From: Clostridia bacterium
Lineage (GTDB): Bacteria > Bacillota > Clostridia > Oscillospirales > CAG-272
NCBI GenBank assembly: GCA_017625935.1
Contig: JAGALA010000057.1
Coordinates: 1-53,617, forward strand
Length of the DNA stretch: 53,617 bases
Direction of reading: 5' to 3'
Both the position numbers and the translations under genes were made by a program. This document shows positions 17,042 to 25,955 of the stretch, one piece after another. The notes beneath the pieces are model-generated. The model did no database searches, was not told where the DNA came from, and worked only from the letters and a program-made list of their open reading frames with translations. Position 1 is the stretch's first letter, and each line of letters begins with the position of its first letter.

Positions 17042-18133
17042 ATGAACTCAGAGAAAAATTTCAGCATTAACGATCTTGTTGAAAAGGGTAAAGCAGAGGG
17101 AAGCATCACAAACGATGATTTGATGGATGCTCTTGACAGCTACCAAGATTTCGACATGGATCAAATCGACAAAATTTACGAAACTCTTGAAAGCAACGGT
17201 ATAGAAATCACCGATAGCTTTAACAGCGAAAAGTTTGCTGCGCTTGAAAGCGAAGTAGAGCAAATGATGAGCCCTGAGGAAATGGTAAAGATGCAGGAGA
17301 GCCTTGCGGTTGACGACCCTGTCAGAATGTACCTCAAGGAAATCGGTAAGGTGCCGCTTCTTGACCCAGAACGCGAGCACGAGCTTGCAAAGAAGATGAT
17401 GGAGGGCGATGAAAAGGCAAAGAATGAAATTGTTGAAGCAAACCTTCGTCTTGTTGTAAGCATCGCAAAGAAGCACGTTGGCAAGGGTATGGCGTTCCTC
17501 GACCTTATACAAGAGGGCAACCTCGGTCTTATGAAGGCGGTTGACAAATTCGACTACGAAAAGGGCTTTAAGTTCTCAACATATGCTACCTGGTGGATAA
17601 GACAAGCTATTACAAGAGCAATAGCTGACCAAGCGCGTACGGTAAGAATCCCTGTTCATATGGTTGAAACAATCCACAAGGTTTCAAGAGTATCAAGACA
17701 GCTTTTGCAGGAGCTCGGCCGTGAGCCAACCCCTGAGGAAATTGCTGAGGTTATCGGTATGACCGCTGATAAGGTAAGAGATACTATGAAATATGCGCTT
17801 GAGCCTGTTTCACTTGAAACACCAATAGGTGAGGAGGAGGATAGCCACCTCGGTGACTTCATCCCCGATGAGGATTCACCTGCACCCTCCGATGCGGCAT
17901 CCTATACGCTCTTAAAGGAGCAGCTTAACGAGGTATTGCACACCTTAACCCCAAGAGAGGAGCAGGTTTTGAAGCTTAGATTCGGCTTGCTCGACGGTAG
18001 AACGAGAACGCTTGAGGAGGTTGGCAAGGAATTTGACATTACAAGAGAAAGAATCCGTCAAATTGAAGCGAAGGCACTTCGTAAATTGCGCCACCCAAGC
18101 CGCTCAAAGCGTCTAAGAGATTATCTTGATTAA
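17042..18133 (+). CDS. rpoD: Primary sigma factor SigA/RpoD
   Basis: A 363-residue housekeeping sigma factor. Region 1.1 occupies about residues 1-80, region 1.2 has [17 protein letters not shown], region 2 has [57 protein letters not shown], and region 4 has [30 protein letters not shown]. The size is normal for a Firmicute (no long non-conserved insert). It is cotranscribed with dnaG. Strong promoters nearby with TTGACA/TATAAT elements fit this sigma factor. Confidence 0.97.
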   Translation: MNSEKNFSINDLVEKGKAEGSITNDDLMDALDSYQDFDMDQIDKIYETLESNGIEITDSFNSEKFAALESEVEQMMSPEEMVKMQESLAVDDPVRMYLKEIGKVPLLDPEREHELAKKMMEGDEKAKNEIVEANLRLVVSIAKKHVGKGMAFLDLIQEGNLGLMKAVDKFDYEKGFKFSTYATWWIRQAITRAIADQARTVRIPVHMVETIHKVSRVSRQLLQELGREPTPEEIAEVIGMTADKVRDTMKYALEPVSLETPIGEEEDSHLGDFIPDEDSPAPSDAASYTLLKEQLNEVLHTLTPREEQVLKLRFGLLDGRTRTLEEVGKEFDITRERIRQIEAKALRKLRHPSRSKRLRDYLD

Positions 18134-18146
18134 TTTTTCAATTTAC

Positions 18147-18175
18147 TTGACAAACATCTCATTTTATTATAAAAT
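18147..18175 (+). promoter_or_regulatory. Promoter of the lipoprotein gene
   Basis: TTGACA (18147-18152), 17 bases, then TAAAAT (18170-18175). A perfect -35 box with normal spacing, 33 bases before the lipoprotein start, so this gene is transcribed separately from rpoD. Confidence 0.7.
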
Positions 18176-18208
18176 ATTTATAACTACTGCAATTGGAGGA
18201 TCATTTAT

Positions 18209-20005
18209 ATGAAAAAAAGATTCCTTTGCCTCATCTTGGCTATCGTTATGATAGTTCCTTTCGTTCTTGCTTCTTGCGGCGAGAGTGAGGATGATAAGAT
18301 GAAGGAGATTATTCTTGGCGGTGACGGTGCTGAAATTGACAGAGCTCTTACTCTTTCCATTTGGCTTCCTACCGACGCGATTACAATTAAAGGACAAACC
18401 GCTGATTTAAGCCAAATGTCTCAACAAAACAAGCTTGACCTTCAAAAATCATACCCCGAGGTTTATGATTTTCTTAAAAGAGTTGACGAGGTTGAGGACG
18501 TAATAAATAAGGTTCTTATCAGCAGAAACTACTATACAAATATCGATATTGTTCCTGTGAACAATGAGTTCTACGAGGAAGCGCTCGCTGAAAGATTCGC
18601 CAAAATGGATGAAAAAACAAATCCGTTTGATATGAATAACAAAGGCGATTCCGATGAGTATGCCAATGAGGTTGTTGAGGAAATTGTAGGTAATAAAAAG
18701 CTTTACAATCTTCTTTACCGTCCTGTTGACGACAATCAGCTTGATATCTTCCTTATCCGTGACTACGGAGAATACAGTGGATACGAGCAGTATATGTCTT
18801 ATATTGAAAAGGATTATCTCTTGCCGCTTAACAAGGTTACAGATGCAAACGGCACTGACGACCTATTCCCAAAGACAAACTACATAACATCAACCGGCGC
18901 ATACACAAGCATCAACAAGCTTATCAGAGCTGAAATTATGTCATCAATGAAGGTTAATGACTTGATTTACGCTTTGCCGAACAACCACTTATACGCTTCA
19001 CAAGAGTATTTTGCAGTAAATAAGGCGGTTTTCGAGAAGCTTAAGGACGAGTACAAGGTTAAGGATTTAACAGACTTAAATAGCATCGTTGCTTATATGA
19101 ACAGCGTTTCAGCACTTAACGATGCAACAGTTGTTCCAATGCTTAATGACGGCTCGGTTCCTGCATTCGGTCTTATAGATCTTGATAATCTTACATACGG
19201 CGACAGCGCACTTAACGATATTTTCTCAAACGAGGAATTTGTTAGCTTTGTTCGTGCTTATAAGCAGGCTGAGGCAGACGGACTTATCGCCTCCAAGCTT
19301 GGCGAGGGTCAAAAGGCGGCAGTTGAGCTTTTCCTTGGTGAAAGTGTAGAAGAAATCAACGCAAAGGCAGAGGACTACTACTTAATTCCTGTTGGTGAGC
19401 ATAAGGTTGACTCAAGCGAGCTTTATTCCTCTATGTTTGCAATCAGTACCTTTACGCTTGACTATGACAGAGCAATGAAAATTCTCAATCTTCTTGTTTC
19501 AGATTCTGAAATAGTAACAATGCTTCAATACGGTATTGAAAACGAGGATTATTCGATTAAGGTTGAAAAGGTTGACGGTCACGACGTTGAAACACTTAAC
19601 CTCAATAAGGATACTACTTACCAAATGAACAATATGTATACAGGTAGCAGTTACTATACCTTCCCACATAATGGCGCAACAATCGACCAGTGGGACGACG
19701 TTAAGAACGCAAACCTTAATATGGTTATAGGAAAGTATGTTAACGCACAGTATTACATCGACAAGGCAACCTTGACAGATGAGGAAGCAGCACTCCTTGC
19801 AAAGAAGAGTGAGCTTGCAGAAATCGCACTTGCAGCTTTTGCATCTATTGATGAAATGTCACTTGAAAGCTTTAATGCTCTTATAGAGCTTATTGCAAAC
19901 GAGGGTGACTTAACTCTAAACGCTGAGTATGCAGAGGTTGCAGCCTTCCTTGGTGAAGCATCATATGACGAGCTTATCGCACTTTACGATAAGGTTATGG
20001 GTTAA
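18209..20005 (+). CDS. Large lipoprotein, possibly solute-binding-like
   Basis: A 598-residue secreted lipoprotein. It has a type II signal peptide with lipobox LASC (lipid-anchored Cys about residue 23) followed by an acidic linker. The mature protein starts LTLSIWLPTDAIT, which resembles the first strand of family 1 extracellular solute-binding proteins. Other stretches (IYALPNNHLYASQEYFAVNKAVFEKLKD and TFTLDYDRAMKILNLLVSD) have the look of such proteins. No permease or ATPase is adjacent. The C-terminal 90 residues are an Ala/Glu-rich helical region not usual for binding proteins. Ligand unknown; it has its own strong promoter and terminator. Confidence 0.7.
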   Translation: MKKRFLCLILAIVMIVPFVLASCGESEDDKMKEIILGGDGAEIDRALTLSIWLPTDAITIKGQTADLSQMSQQNKLDLQKSYPEVYDFLKRVDEVEDVINKVLISRNYYTNIDIVPVNNEFYEEALAERFAKMDEKTNPFDMNNKGDSDEYANEVVEEIVGNKKLYNLLYRPVDDNQLDIFLIRDYGEYSGYEQYMSYIEKDYLLPLNKVTDANGTDDLFPKTNYITSTGAYTSINKLIRAEIMSSMKVNDLIYALPNNHLYASQEYFAVNKAVFEKLKDEYKVKDLTDLNSIVAYMNSVSALNDATVVPMLNDGSVPAFGLIDLDNLTYGDSALNDIFSNEEFVSFVRAYKQAEADGLIASKLGEGQKAAVELFLGESVEEINAKAEDYYLIPVGEHKVDSSELYSSMFAISTFTLDYDRAMKILNLLVSDSEIVTMLQYGIENEDYSIKVEKVDGHDVETLNLNKDTTYQMNNMYTGSSYYTFPHNGATIDQWDDVKNANLNMVIGKYVNAQYYIDKATLTDEEAALLAKKSELAEIALAAFASIDEMSLESFNALIELIANEGDLTLNAEYAEVAAFLGEASYDELIALYDKVMG

Positions 20006-20012
20006 ATAATTT

Positions 20013-20041
20013 ACCTCCCGCCAAGCAGCGGGAGGTTTTTT
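20013..20041 (+). terminator. Terminator after the lipoprotein gene
   Basis: A 9-base-pair GC-rich stem ACCTCCCGC / GCGGGAGGT with a 6-base loop, followed by a T-rich run. A canonical intrinsic terminator. Confidence 0.9.
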
Positions 20042-20103
20042 GTTTCCTTCTTTCTACTACATTTCATAAAATTGAATATAATAAAATGAAAGGAGTTGAT
20101 TTT

Positions 20104-20382
20104 ATGGAGGAAGCATTGAGCTGCTTGATGGAGAAGCAGGTGGTGAATTTGTGCGACGGGAAAATCCTTGGTTACGTAACGGATTTCAAGCTTGATGTAT
20201 GTCAGGGATGCTTAACCGCGATTGTAATTCCGGGTGACAGTGGCTTTTTCGGGCTTAAGAAGTGCACCGACCTTGTAATACCCTGGTGCAAGATATGTAA
20301 AATAGGAAAGGATGCAATTATTGTCGATATTGGCTTGCTTCCCGACAAGGACACGCCGAAGAAAAAAGGATTTTTCCATTGA
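20104..20382 (+). CDS. YlmC/YmxH-family PRC-barrel protein
   Basis: A 92-residue protein with the conserved pattern EKQVVNLCDGKILGYVTDFKLDVCQGCLTAIVIPG and then FFGLKKCTDLVIPWCKICKIGKDAIIVDI, the PRC-barrel fold of YlmC/YmxH. YlmC/YmxH genes are widespread in endospore formers; YmxH is annotated as sporulation-associated though its role is not known. Bacillus members are slightly shorter; this one has a lysine-rich tail. The start at 20104 is supported by AAAGGAG 9 bases upstream rather than the ATG overlapping that SD. Confidence 0.85.
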   Translation: MEEALSCLMEKQVVNLCDGKILGYVTDFKLDVCQGCLTAIVIPGDSGFFGLKKCTDLVIPWCKICKIGKDAIIVDIGLLPDKDTPKKKGFFH

Positions 20383-20416
20383 ATTGTAAATTTTTTATGA
20401 ACTGAGAATATTTTTC

Positions 20417-20445
20417 TTGCAAAATTATAGAACGCGTGATATAAT
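20417..20445 (+). promoter_or_regulatory. rpsB promoter
   Basis: TTGCAA (20417-20422), exactly 17 bases, TATAAT (20440-20445). Transcription should start near 20452, giving a leader of about 115 bases before rpsB. Confidence 0.8.
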
Positions 20446-20450
20446 TTGCG

Positions 20451-20562
20451 CGTACGCTTGAGAGGCGTACGAAAATATCACACACATATGCGCTTTGAAG
20501 TATTGTTGGTGCCGTAAGGTTGCAATAGTAGCGTATATGGTGGAAAAAACCTAAGGAGGACA
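20451..20562 (+). ncRNA. Structured 5' leader of rpsB-tsf (candidate S2 autoregulatory leader)
   Basis: Two hairpins lie between the promoter and the rpsB SD. The first is a perfect 7-base-pair stem CGTACGC / GCGTACG with a 7-base loop (20451-20471). The second is a 10-base-pair stem (20485-20494 with 20530-20539, one G-U pair) that encloses a 5-base-pair stem (TATTG / CAATA) capped by CC-GTAA-GG, a GNRA tetraloop. The AAGGAGG of rpsB follows at about 20553. Ribosomal protein operons often carry leaders that mimic the protein's rRNA site and repress translation. That role here is inferred from position and structure. Confidence 0.55.
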
Positions 20563-20567
20563 TAAAA

Positions 20568-21305
20568 ATGTCAGTAATCTCAATTAAGCAATTGCTTGAA
20601 GCAGGTGTTCACTTCGGACACCACACAAGAAGATGGAACCCTAAGATGGCTGAGTACATCTTCACAGAAAGAAACGGTATTTACATTATCGACCTTCAAA
20701 AGACAGCTAAGAAGTTTGAAGAGGCTTACATGTTCGCTCGTGAGCTTTCTGCAAACGGCGGCAACATCCTTTTCGTTGGTACAAAGAAGCAAGCTACAGA
20801 CGCTATCCGTGAGGAAGCTCTCCGTTGCGGTATGTACTACGTAAACGTTCGTTGGCTCGGCGGTATGCTCACAAACTTCCAAACAATTAAGAAGAGCATC
20901 GCTCGTCTTGCTCAACTCCGCAAGATGCAAGAGGACGGCACATTCGACCTTCTCCCTAAGAAGGAAGTTGCAGGTCTTACAAAGGAAATGGATAACCTCG
21001 AAAAGAACCTTGGCGGTATCAAGGATATGAACGGTCTTCCAGATGCAATTTTCATCGTTGACACAAAGAAGGAGCACAATGCAGTTCTCGAAGCAAAGAG
21101 ACTTGGTATTCCTGTAATCGCTGTTGTTGATACAAACTGCGATCCTGACGATGCTGACTACATCATTCCCGGTAACGACGACGCTATCAGAGCAATTAAG
21201 CTTATCTCTGCAGCAATTGCAGACGCTGTTATCGAAGGCAAGCAGGGCGAAACTCCTGTAGAGGCTGAGGAAGCAGCTGAAGAAGCAGCAGTTGACGCTG
21301 AATAA
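20568..21305 (+). CDS. rpsB: Ribosomal protein S2
   Basis: Small-subunit ribosomal protein of 245 residues. The N-terminus [46 protein letters not shown] is diagnostic, as is [28 protein letters not shown] near the C-terminus. The last 20 residues are an acidic Glu/Ala tail common in Clostridia. It has a canonical AAGGAGG SD. Codon use is strongly biased (AAG, CTC, ACA), as expected for a highly expressed gene. It is followed by tsf in the standard operon. Confidence 0.98.
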   Translation: MSVISIKQLLEAGVHFGHHTRRWNPKMAEYIFTERNGIYIIDLQKTAKKFEEAYMFARELSANGGNILFVGTKKQATDAIREEALRCGMYYVNVRWLGGMLTNFQTIKKSIARLAQLRKMQEDGTFDLLPKKEVAGLTKEMDNLEKNLGGIKDMNGLPDAIFIVDTKKEHNAVLEAKRLGIPVIAVVDTNCDPDDADYIIPGNDDAIRAIKLISAAIADAVIEGKQGETPVEAEEAAEEAAVDAE

Positions 21306-21330
21306 TTAAAATTACGGAGGTATAAATATT

Positions 21331-22266
21331 ATGGCAGCTATTACCGCAAAAATGGTATCAGACCTCAGAACAAAAACTGGCTGTGGTATGATGGAATGCA
21401 AAAAGGCACTTACAGAGGCAAACGGTGACTTCGACGAGGCAATTAAGGTTCTTCGTGAAAAGGGTCTTTCCGTTGCAGCTAAGAAGGCGGACAGAATCGC
21501 AGCTGAGGGTGTTGTTGACATTCTCGTTAACGAAAACGGCACATCTGCAGCTATGATCGAAGTAAACGCAGAAACAGACTTCGTTGCTAAGAACGCAACA
21601 TTCTTGGAGTTTGTACAAAATATTCTTAAGACAATTCTTGCTACAAGACCTGCAAGCGTAGAAGAGCTTCTTGCAAAGCAGTACGTTGATTCCGATATGA
21701 CTGTTGAAGCAAAGCTTAAGGACATGATCTTCACAATCGGTGAGAACATGAACATCCGTAGATTCTTGATAGTTGACGGTGTTGTTAGCACATACATCCA
21801 CGGTAAGGGTTCAACAGGCGTTATCGTTAACTTTGAGGTTGACGAAAACGTTAAGAACAACCCTGCATTCGCTGAGGTTGCTAAGAACGTAGCACTCCAG
21901 GTTGCAGCTATGCCTGTTCTTTACCTTAACAAGGAATCAGTTCCTGAGAAGGACATTGAGGAAGAAAAATCAATTATTCTTGCTCAGCTTAACAATGATC
22001 CTAAGAATGCTAACAAGCCACAACAAATCCTTGAAAAGATGGTTGTTGGTAAGCTTGGTAAGTTCTATGAAAAGAACTGCTTGCTCGAGCAATCCTACAT
22101 TAAGGACGACAAGATCTCAGTTGGCGCATACGTAAATGCTTCAGCTAAGGAGCTTGGCGGTTCAATCAAGGTTGTTGGCTATAACCTTTACGAAAAGGGC
22201 GAGGGTCTCGAAAAGAGAGAAGATGACTTCGCTGCTGAAATCGCAAAGATGGTTAACAAGGCGTAA
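21331..22266 (+). CDS. tsf: Translation elongation factor Ts
   Basis: EF-Ts recycles EF-Tu by exchanging GDP for GTP. At 311 residues it is the usual length for the full bacterial form. The N-terminal UBA-like domain carries VSDLRTKTGCGMMECKKALTEANGDFDEAIKVLREKGL, followed by the core with MIEVNAETDFVAKN that contacts EF-Tu, including the TDF motif. ACGGAGGT precedes the ATG. It is expressed with rpsB and ends at a strong terminator. Confidence 0.98.
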   Translation: MAAITAKMVSDLRTKTGCGMMECKKALTEANGDFDEAIKVLREKGLSVAAKKADRIAAEGVVDILVNENGTSAAMIEVNAETDFVAKNATFLEFVQNILKTILATRPASVEELLAKQYVDSDMTVEAKLKDMIFTIGENMNIRRFLIVDGVVSTYIHGKGSTGVIVNFEVDENVKNNPAFAEVAKNVALQVAAMPVLYLNKESVPEKDIEEEKSIILAQLNNDPKNANKPQQILEKMVVGKLGKFYEKNCLLEQSYIKDDKISVGAYVNASAKELGGSIKVVGYNLYEKGEGLEKREDDFAAEIAKMVNKA

Positions 22267-22275
22267 GCAAATATT

Positions 22276-22304
22276 AAACCGAGGGCTCGTCCCTCGGTTT
22301 TTTG
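22276..22304 (+). terminator. rpsB-tsf operon terminator
   Basis: A 10-base-pair stem AAACCGAGGG / CCCTCGGTTT with loop CTCGT followed by a T run. Canonical and strong. Confidence 0.92.
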
Positions 22305-22315
22305 CTTTATATTAG

Positions 22316-22342
22316 AGAAAAGCCGCCGATTTTTCGGCGGCT
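22316..22342 (-). terminator. Terminator of the minus-strand membrane protein gene
   Basis: A 9-base-pair stem AGCCGCCGA / TCGGCGGCT with a TTTT loop (22321-22342). On the minus strand it is followed by TTTTC, so it ends the 22361-22963 gene. It faces the tsf terminator. Confidence 0.85.
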
Positions 22343-22360
22343 GAATTTATTTCTTGAGCA

Positions 22361-22963
22361 TTAAAAAAGCTTTTTATATTCTTCTTCCTTATTTTCTTGC
22401 TTTTTAATAAAGCTTCTGATAACTGACACAGCGACTACTGCAAGTGCAAAGACGAGGAGGTAAATAAAAATAAGAATCATCATTTTGTTACCCTTGCCGT
22501 ATTCACCGATAAAGACGCCTATACCAAAGTATGGGATTGCGTAGAGGAAGAAATTAATAACAACCTTAACCGCATACGGTATCTTGGGAAGATATTTAAT
22601 AATTGTAGTAAGAATTGCAAGTAATAAAACCGAGGCAATTGTAATTCCGCCCCACAGGTTGCCAAGGATTACAGCGAAAACGTGTACAGAGATGAAAAGA
22701 TAGGTGAAAAGCGTGGTGGCAAAATATAAAAAGCTGATTTTATGTGTAACGTACGGCTTTTTTAGCTTATATAGTATAATTGAAATAACAATTGCTATTA
22801 TGTAAGATATTGCCAAAAGCGCGAAATTAACGCCTAAATTGGGCAAGCTTGTTGCATCAAAGCTCCAATAGAGCAAGGCAAAAAACAATGTTGAAAAGAG
22901 GCATAAAACTGTAAAAATAATGCTTGAATTGTATATTACCGACTGTAAAAATTTGTTTTTCAC
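22361..22963 (-). CDS. Hypothetical six-helix membrane protein
   Basis: A 200-residue polytopic protein with about six hydrophobic helices and a short charged C-terminal tail (KKQENKEEEYKKLF). I do not recognise the family. The start is the GTG at 22963: the perfect SD AAGGAGG ends 8 bases upstream, whereas the earlier GTG at 22972 overlaps that SD. A few polar residues lie in the membrane (two Tyr-Gly or Gly-Glu sites near the fifth helix), but no transport or catalytic motif is visible. It is monocistronic, opposite in direction to all its neighbours, and has its own terminator. Confidence 0.75.
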   Translation of the reverse strand: MKNKFLQSVIYNSSIIFTVLCLFSTLFFALLYWSFDATSLPNLGVNFALLAISYIIAIVISIILYKLKKPYVTHKISFLYFATTLFTYLFISVHVFAVILGNLWGGITIASVLLLAILTTIIKYLPKIPYAVKVVINFFLYAIPYFGIGVFIGEYGKGNKMMILIFIYLLVFALAVVAVSVIRSFIKKQENKEEEYKKLF

Positions 22964-23054
22964 AAAAACCACCTCCTTATCTTACTTTAATAAGATACCA
23001 CAAATTGAAGACATTTTCAAGATGTTTTCTAAAAATTCAAATTATGCATAAAAT

Positions 23055-23097
23055 GTGAATATTTTCACTTGACATTGTATTAACTAAAATATATAAT
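23055..23097 (+). promoter_or_regulatory. nusB operon promoter with upstream palindrome
   Basis: TTGACA (23069-23074), 17 bases, TATAAT (23092-23097): a consensus sigma-A promoter. Directly before the -35 box lies the inverted repeat GTGAA-TATT-TTCAC (23055-23068), a possible operator. The spacing does not fit the usual ArgR box, although argR is in this operon. The promoter probably serves the long run from nusB onward. Confidence 0.75.
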
Positions 23098-23133
23098 AAA
23101 TATAACGAATATTTATTAAAAGGAAGCTTTTTT

Positions 23134-23535
23134 ATGTTAGGCAAAAGAAAAGTCAGAAAAAATGTGTTTGAGCTGTTATTCGGCTATGAATTTAACAAAG
23201 AGGAATCTCCCGAGGAGTACTATACAAGAGCGTATGACAATTTTGTATGCGAGGACGACGAGGAGGAGACTGTAAAGAACGAATTTTTCGGCGTTTGTGA
23301 AAACATCGAGGCTATCGACGCAATAATCATTGATAACCTAAACGGTTGGAAAATTTCGCGTCTTTCAAAGGTGACTGCCTCGATTATTCGCTTGAGCGTT
23401 TACGAAATGAAATACCTTGAATTGCCCGCACCGATTTCCATTAACGAAGCGGTTGAGCTTTCAAAGCAATTTGCCGAGGATGGCGCACAGGGCTATATAA
23501 ACGGCGTTTTGAACGCAATCAGTAAGAAATTATAA
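23134..23535 (+). CDS. nusB: Transcription antitermination factor NusB
   Basis: NusB binds boxA RNA with NusE (S10) and promotes rRNA antitermination. The 133-residue all-helical protein shows RKNVFELLFGYEF at the start, WKISRLSKVTASIIRLSVYEM in the middle and the highly conserved PISINEAVELSKQFAEDGAQGYINGVLNAI near the end. It has a good AAAGGAAG SD and its stop overlaps the next start by one base (TAATG). Confidence 0.95.
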   Translation: MLGKRKVRKNVFELLFGYEFNKEESPEEYYTRAYDNFVCEDDEEETVKNEFFGVCENIEAIDAIIIDNLNGWKISRLSKVTASIIRLSVYEMKYLELPAPISINEAVELSKQFAEDGAQGYINGVLNAISKKL

Positions 23536-24485
23536 TGAAAAAGAGAGTTTTTTTAGGCATAGACACGAGTAATTACACAACCTCGCTTGCCATTTGCAGT
23601 GAGGACGGTGAGATACTTGAGAATTACAAGGTGCTTTTGCCTGTAAAAGAGGGTGAAAACGGCTTAAGACAGAGTGATGCCGTATTTGCCCATGTGAAAA
23701 ATTTTCAAATTATATCTTCATATTTAAGAGAAAAGCACGAGGAGTATGAAATTTTAGCGGTTGGGTATTCAAAATATCCGCGCGATGTAGAAAATTCATA
23801 TATGCCGTGCTTTCTTGTTGGACGCGCACTTGCCGAGGTGATTAGCTCACTTTACGGCCTTGAGCTTTTTGAGTTTTCACATCAAAAGGGGCACGTTGTT
23901 GCCGCAATTTACTCATCGAAAGCTGAAATCGACGGCGATTTTATTGCTTTTCACGTTTCCGGCGGAACAACTGAGATTTTGCTTGTTAAGCCAAACGGCG
24001 TAGACTATACGATAGAGCTCCTTGGCGGTAGTGACGATTTACACGCGGGACAGGCAATAGACCGTATAGGTGTTAAAATGGGACTTCCGTTCCCAGCAGG
24101 CAAGCATATCGAGGTGCTCGCGCTTGAAAATAACACGAAATTGCCGCCCGTGAAAATATCGGTAAACGGCTTTAAATGCAATATGTCAGGCCTTGAAAAC
24201 CTTGCCTCAAAGCTGTATAGTGAAACCTCAAATAAGGAGCTGACAGCAAGCTACACTCTTGAATTTGTTTATAAAACTATTTCAAAGCTCACAGAAAACC
24301 TACGCAAAAAATACCCTAAGCACAAAATTATTTACGCAGGCGGAGTAATGAGCAATACTATTATAAAGGGTAAAATCAGTGATAAATTCGACGAGGTTTA
24401 TTTTGCAAAGCCCGAGTTTAGCACAGATAATGCATCCGGAGTCGCTTTACTTACCTTAAAGCACTATTTTTCTAAGGAGAAATAA
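23535..24485 (+). CDS. TsaD/Kae1-like paralogue in the nusB-xseA operon
   Basis: A 316-residue ASKHA-fold protein related to TsaD/Kae1, which makes the t6A modification of tRNA. Features kept: GIDTSNYTTSLAI (phosphate loop), the two metal-binding His in HQKGH (H116, H120), SGGTTE in place of SGGHT, GQAIDRIGVKMGLPFPAG, and STDNASG with the third metal ligand near the end. It is more divergent than ordinary TsaD (fewer residues, different N-terminal third). In Clostridia a paralogue of this kind is repeatedly found beside nusB and xseA, usually annotated as O-sialoglycoprotein endopeptidase. Its substrate is not known. The true tsaD should be elsewhere. It is coupled to both neighbours by one-base overlaps. 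Confidence 0.8.
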   Translation: MKKRVFLGIDTSNYTTSLAICSEDGEILENYKVLLPVKEGENGLRQSDAVFAHVKNFQIISSYLREKHEEYEILAVGYSKYPRDVENSYMPCFLVGRALAEVISSLYGLELFEFSHQKGHVVAAIYSSKAEIDGDFIAFHVSGGTTEILLVKPNGVDYTIELLGGSDDLHAGQAIDRIGVKMGLPFPAGKHIEVLALENNTKLPPVKISVNGFKCNMSGLENLASKLYSETSNKELTASYTLEFVYKTISKLTENLRKKYPKHKIIYAGGVMSNTIIKGKISDKFDEVYFAKPEFSTDNASGVALLTLKHYFSKEK

Positions 24486-25717
24486 TGGAATATATTTTCG
24501 ACGAGAACGGTAATGTGCTTGAAAGAGAGCCGAAAACCGTTTCGCAAATAAACGAATATATCAAAAACTTAATAGAAGATGAGGTAATGCTTCGTGACGT
24601 TTTGGTTTCTGCCGAGATTTCCAATTTCAAAAGGCACTCCTCAGGACACCTTTACTTTACCTTGAAGGACGCCTCGTCCGAAATACGCGCGGTGATGTTC
24701 CGCGCACACGCATCGAAGGTGCGCTTCAAGCTTGAAAACGGGCAAAGAGTAATTGTCCGTGCGCGCGTTGGAGTTTACGAGCAGGCAGGCACGTATCAGC
24801 TTTACGTATCCTCGATAACCCCTGAGGGAATTGGCGATTTGCATCTTGCTTTCGAGCAGCTTAAATCAAAGCTTTATGAAAAGGGGCTCTTTGATGAGTC
24901 ACACAAAAAGCCAATACCGAAATTTCCAAAAAGAATTGGAATTATCACCTCGCCAACAGGTGCGGCGGTGCGCGATATTATCAACGTCGCAAGCCGCAGA
25001 TGCCCACTTTGTGAGCTTGTTTTGTTTCCATCTCTTGTGCAGGGCGAGGATGCACCGATTGATTTAATCGGCGGCATTGAATATTTTAACATAACAAACA
25101 GCGTTGACGTTATTATTATCGGGCGCGGTGGCGGCTCTTTTGAGGACTTGTGGGCTTTCAACAATGAAGGTCTTGCATATGCTATTTATAACTCAAAAAT
25201 TCCCGTGATTTCCGGTGTCGGACACGAAATTGACTATTCAATTTGCGATTTTGTATCCGATGTGCGCGCATCAACACCGTCAGCGGCTGCCGAGCTTGCC
25301 ACACCGAGCATTTTTGAAATTACCGCATCGTTAAAAACGTTTAAGCAACGCTCACTTGGTGCGATTGAGCTATTTTTGAGCGATTACAGAGCGCGCTTGG
25401 AAAATATAAAGCGCTCAAGCGCATTTACAAATCCCGAAAATATAATAAAGCTACCAAAATTAAAGCTTGAAGGTGCAAAATCAAGATTTTTGAGTGTTGC
25501 CGAAGCTTCAGTTTACAAAAAAAGAGCGAAATTTACCGAAGCGGTTGCAAAAATCAACGCATTAAATCCGCTTAACATTCTTTCGCGCGGCTTTGCATAC
25601 GTAACACAGGGCGAAAACGTGATAAAAAGTGCAGATGAGCTTCAAATCGACAGTGAAATTGATATAAAATTCGCAAAGGGAGCTGCAAAAGCAGTTATAA
25701 AAACTAAGGAAGGATAA
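24485..25717 (+). CDS. xseA: Exodeoxyribonuclease VII large subunit
   Basis: The 410-residue catalytic subunit of ExoVII, which degrades single-stranded DNA to short oligonucleotides. It has an N-terminal OB-fold (VSQINEYIKNLIEDEVMLRDVLVSAEISNFKRHSSGHLYFTLKD), the nuclease domain (GIITSPTGAAVRDIINVASRRCP, IIIGRGGGSFEDLWAFN, VISGVGHEIDYSICDFVSDVRASTPSAAAEL) and a coiled-coil C-terminus. Its stop is followed at once by xseB, its obligate small subunit. Confidence 0.97.
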   Translation: MEYIFDENGNVLEREPKTVSQINEYIKNLIEDEVMLRDVLVSAEISNFKRHSSGHLYFTLKDASSEIRAVMFRAHASKVRFKLENGQRVIVRARVGVYEQAGTYQLYVSSITPEGIGDLHLAFEQLKSKLYEKGLFDESHKKPIPKFPKRIGIITSPTGAAVRDIINVASRRCPLCELVLFPSLVQGEDAPIDLIGGIEYFNITNSVDVIIIGRGGGSFEDLWAFNNEGLAYAIYNSKIPVISGVGHEIDYSICDFVSDVRASTPSAAAELATPSIFEITASLKTFKQRSLGAIELFLSDYRARLENIKRSSAFTNPENIIKLPKLKLEGAKSRFLSVAEASVYKKRAKFTEAVAKINALNPLNILSRGFAYVTQGENVIKSADELQIDSEIDIKFAKGAAKAVIKTKEG

Positions 25718-25721
25718 AATT

Positions 25722-25955
25722 ATGCCAAAGAAAGAGCTTTCGTTTGAAAATGCAATGGAGCGCTTAGAGGAAATTGCTTCACAGCTTGAATCGGGTGAGT
25801 TTACACTTGACGAGGCGCTTAAATTATATGAAGAGGGAGTAAAGCTTATCGGTGTATGTGAGACAAAGCTTAAAACCGTTGAGGGCTCAGTTAAAATTCT
25901 TGTAAATAAAGAGGGAGAGCTGACAGAGGAGGATTTTACTCCAAATGAAAACTGA
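25722..25955 (+). CDS. xseB: Exodeoxyribonuclease VII small subunit
   Basis: A 77-residue protein with the family pattern SFENAMERLEEIASQLESGEFTLDEALKLYEEGVKLI. It is a helical hairpin that packs along the XseA coiled coil. It lies 4 bases after xseA and overlaps ispA by 11 bases. Confidence 0.96.
   Translation: MPKKELSFENAMERLEEIASQLESGEFTLDEALKLYEEGVKLIGVCETKLKTVEGSVKILVNKEGELTEEDFTPNEN

Noticed and set aside
23055..23068. ArgR box upstream of the operon containing argR
   Set aside because: The half-site spacing does not match the usual ARG box; noted only as an unspecified palindrome.
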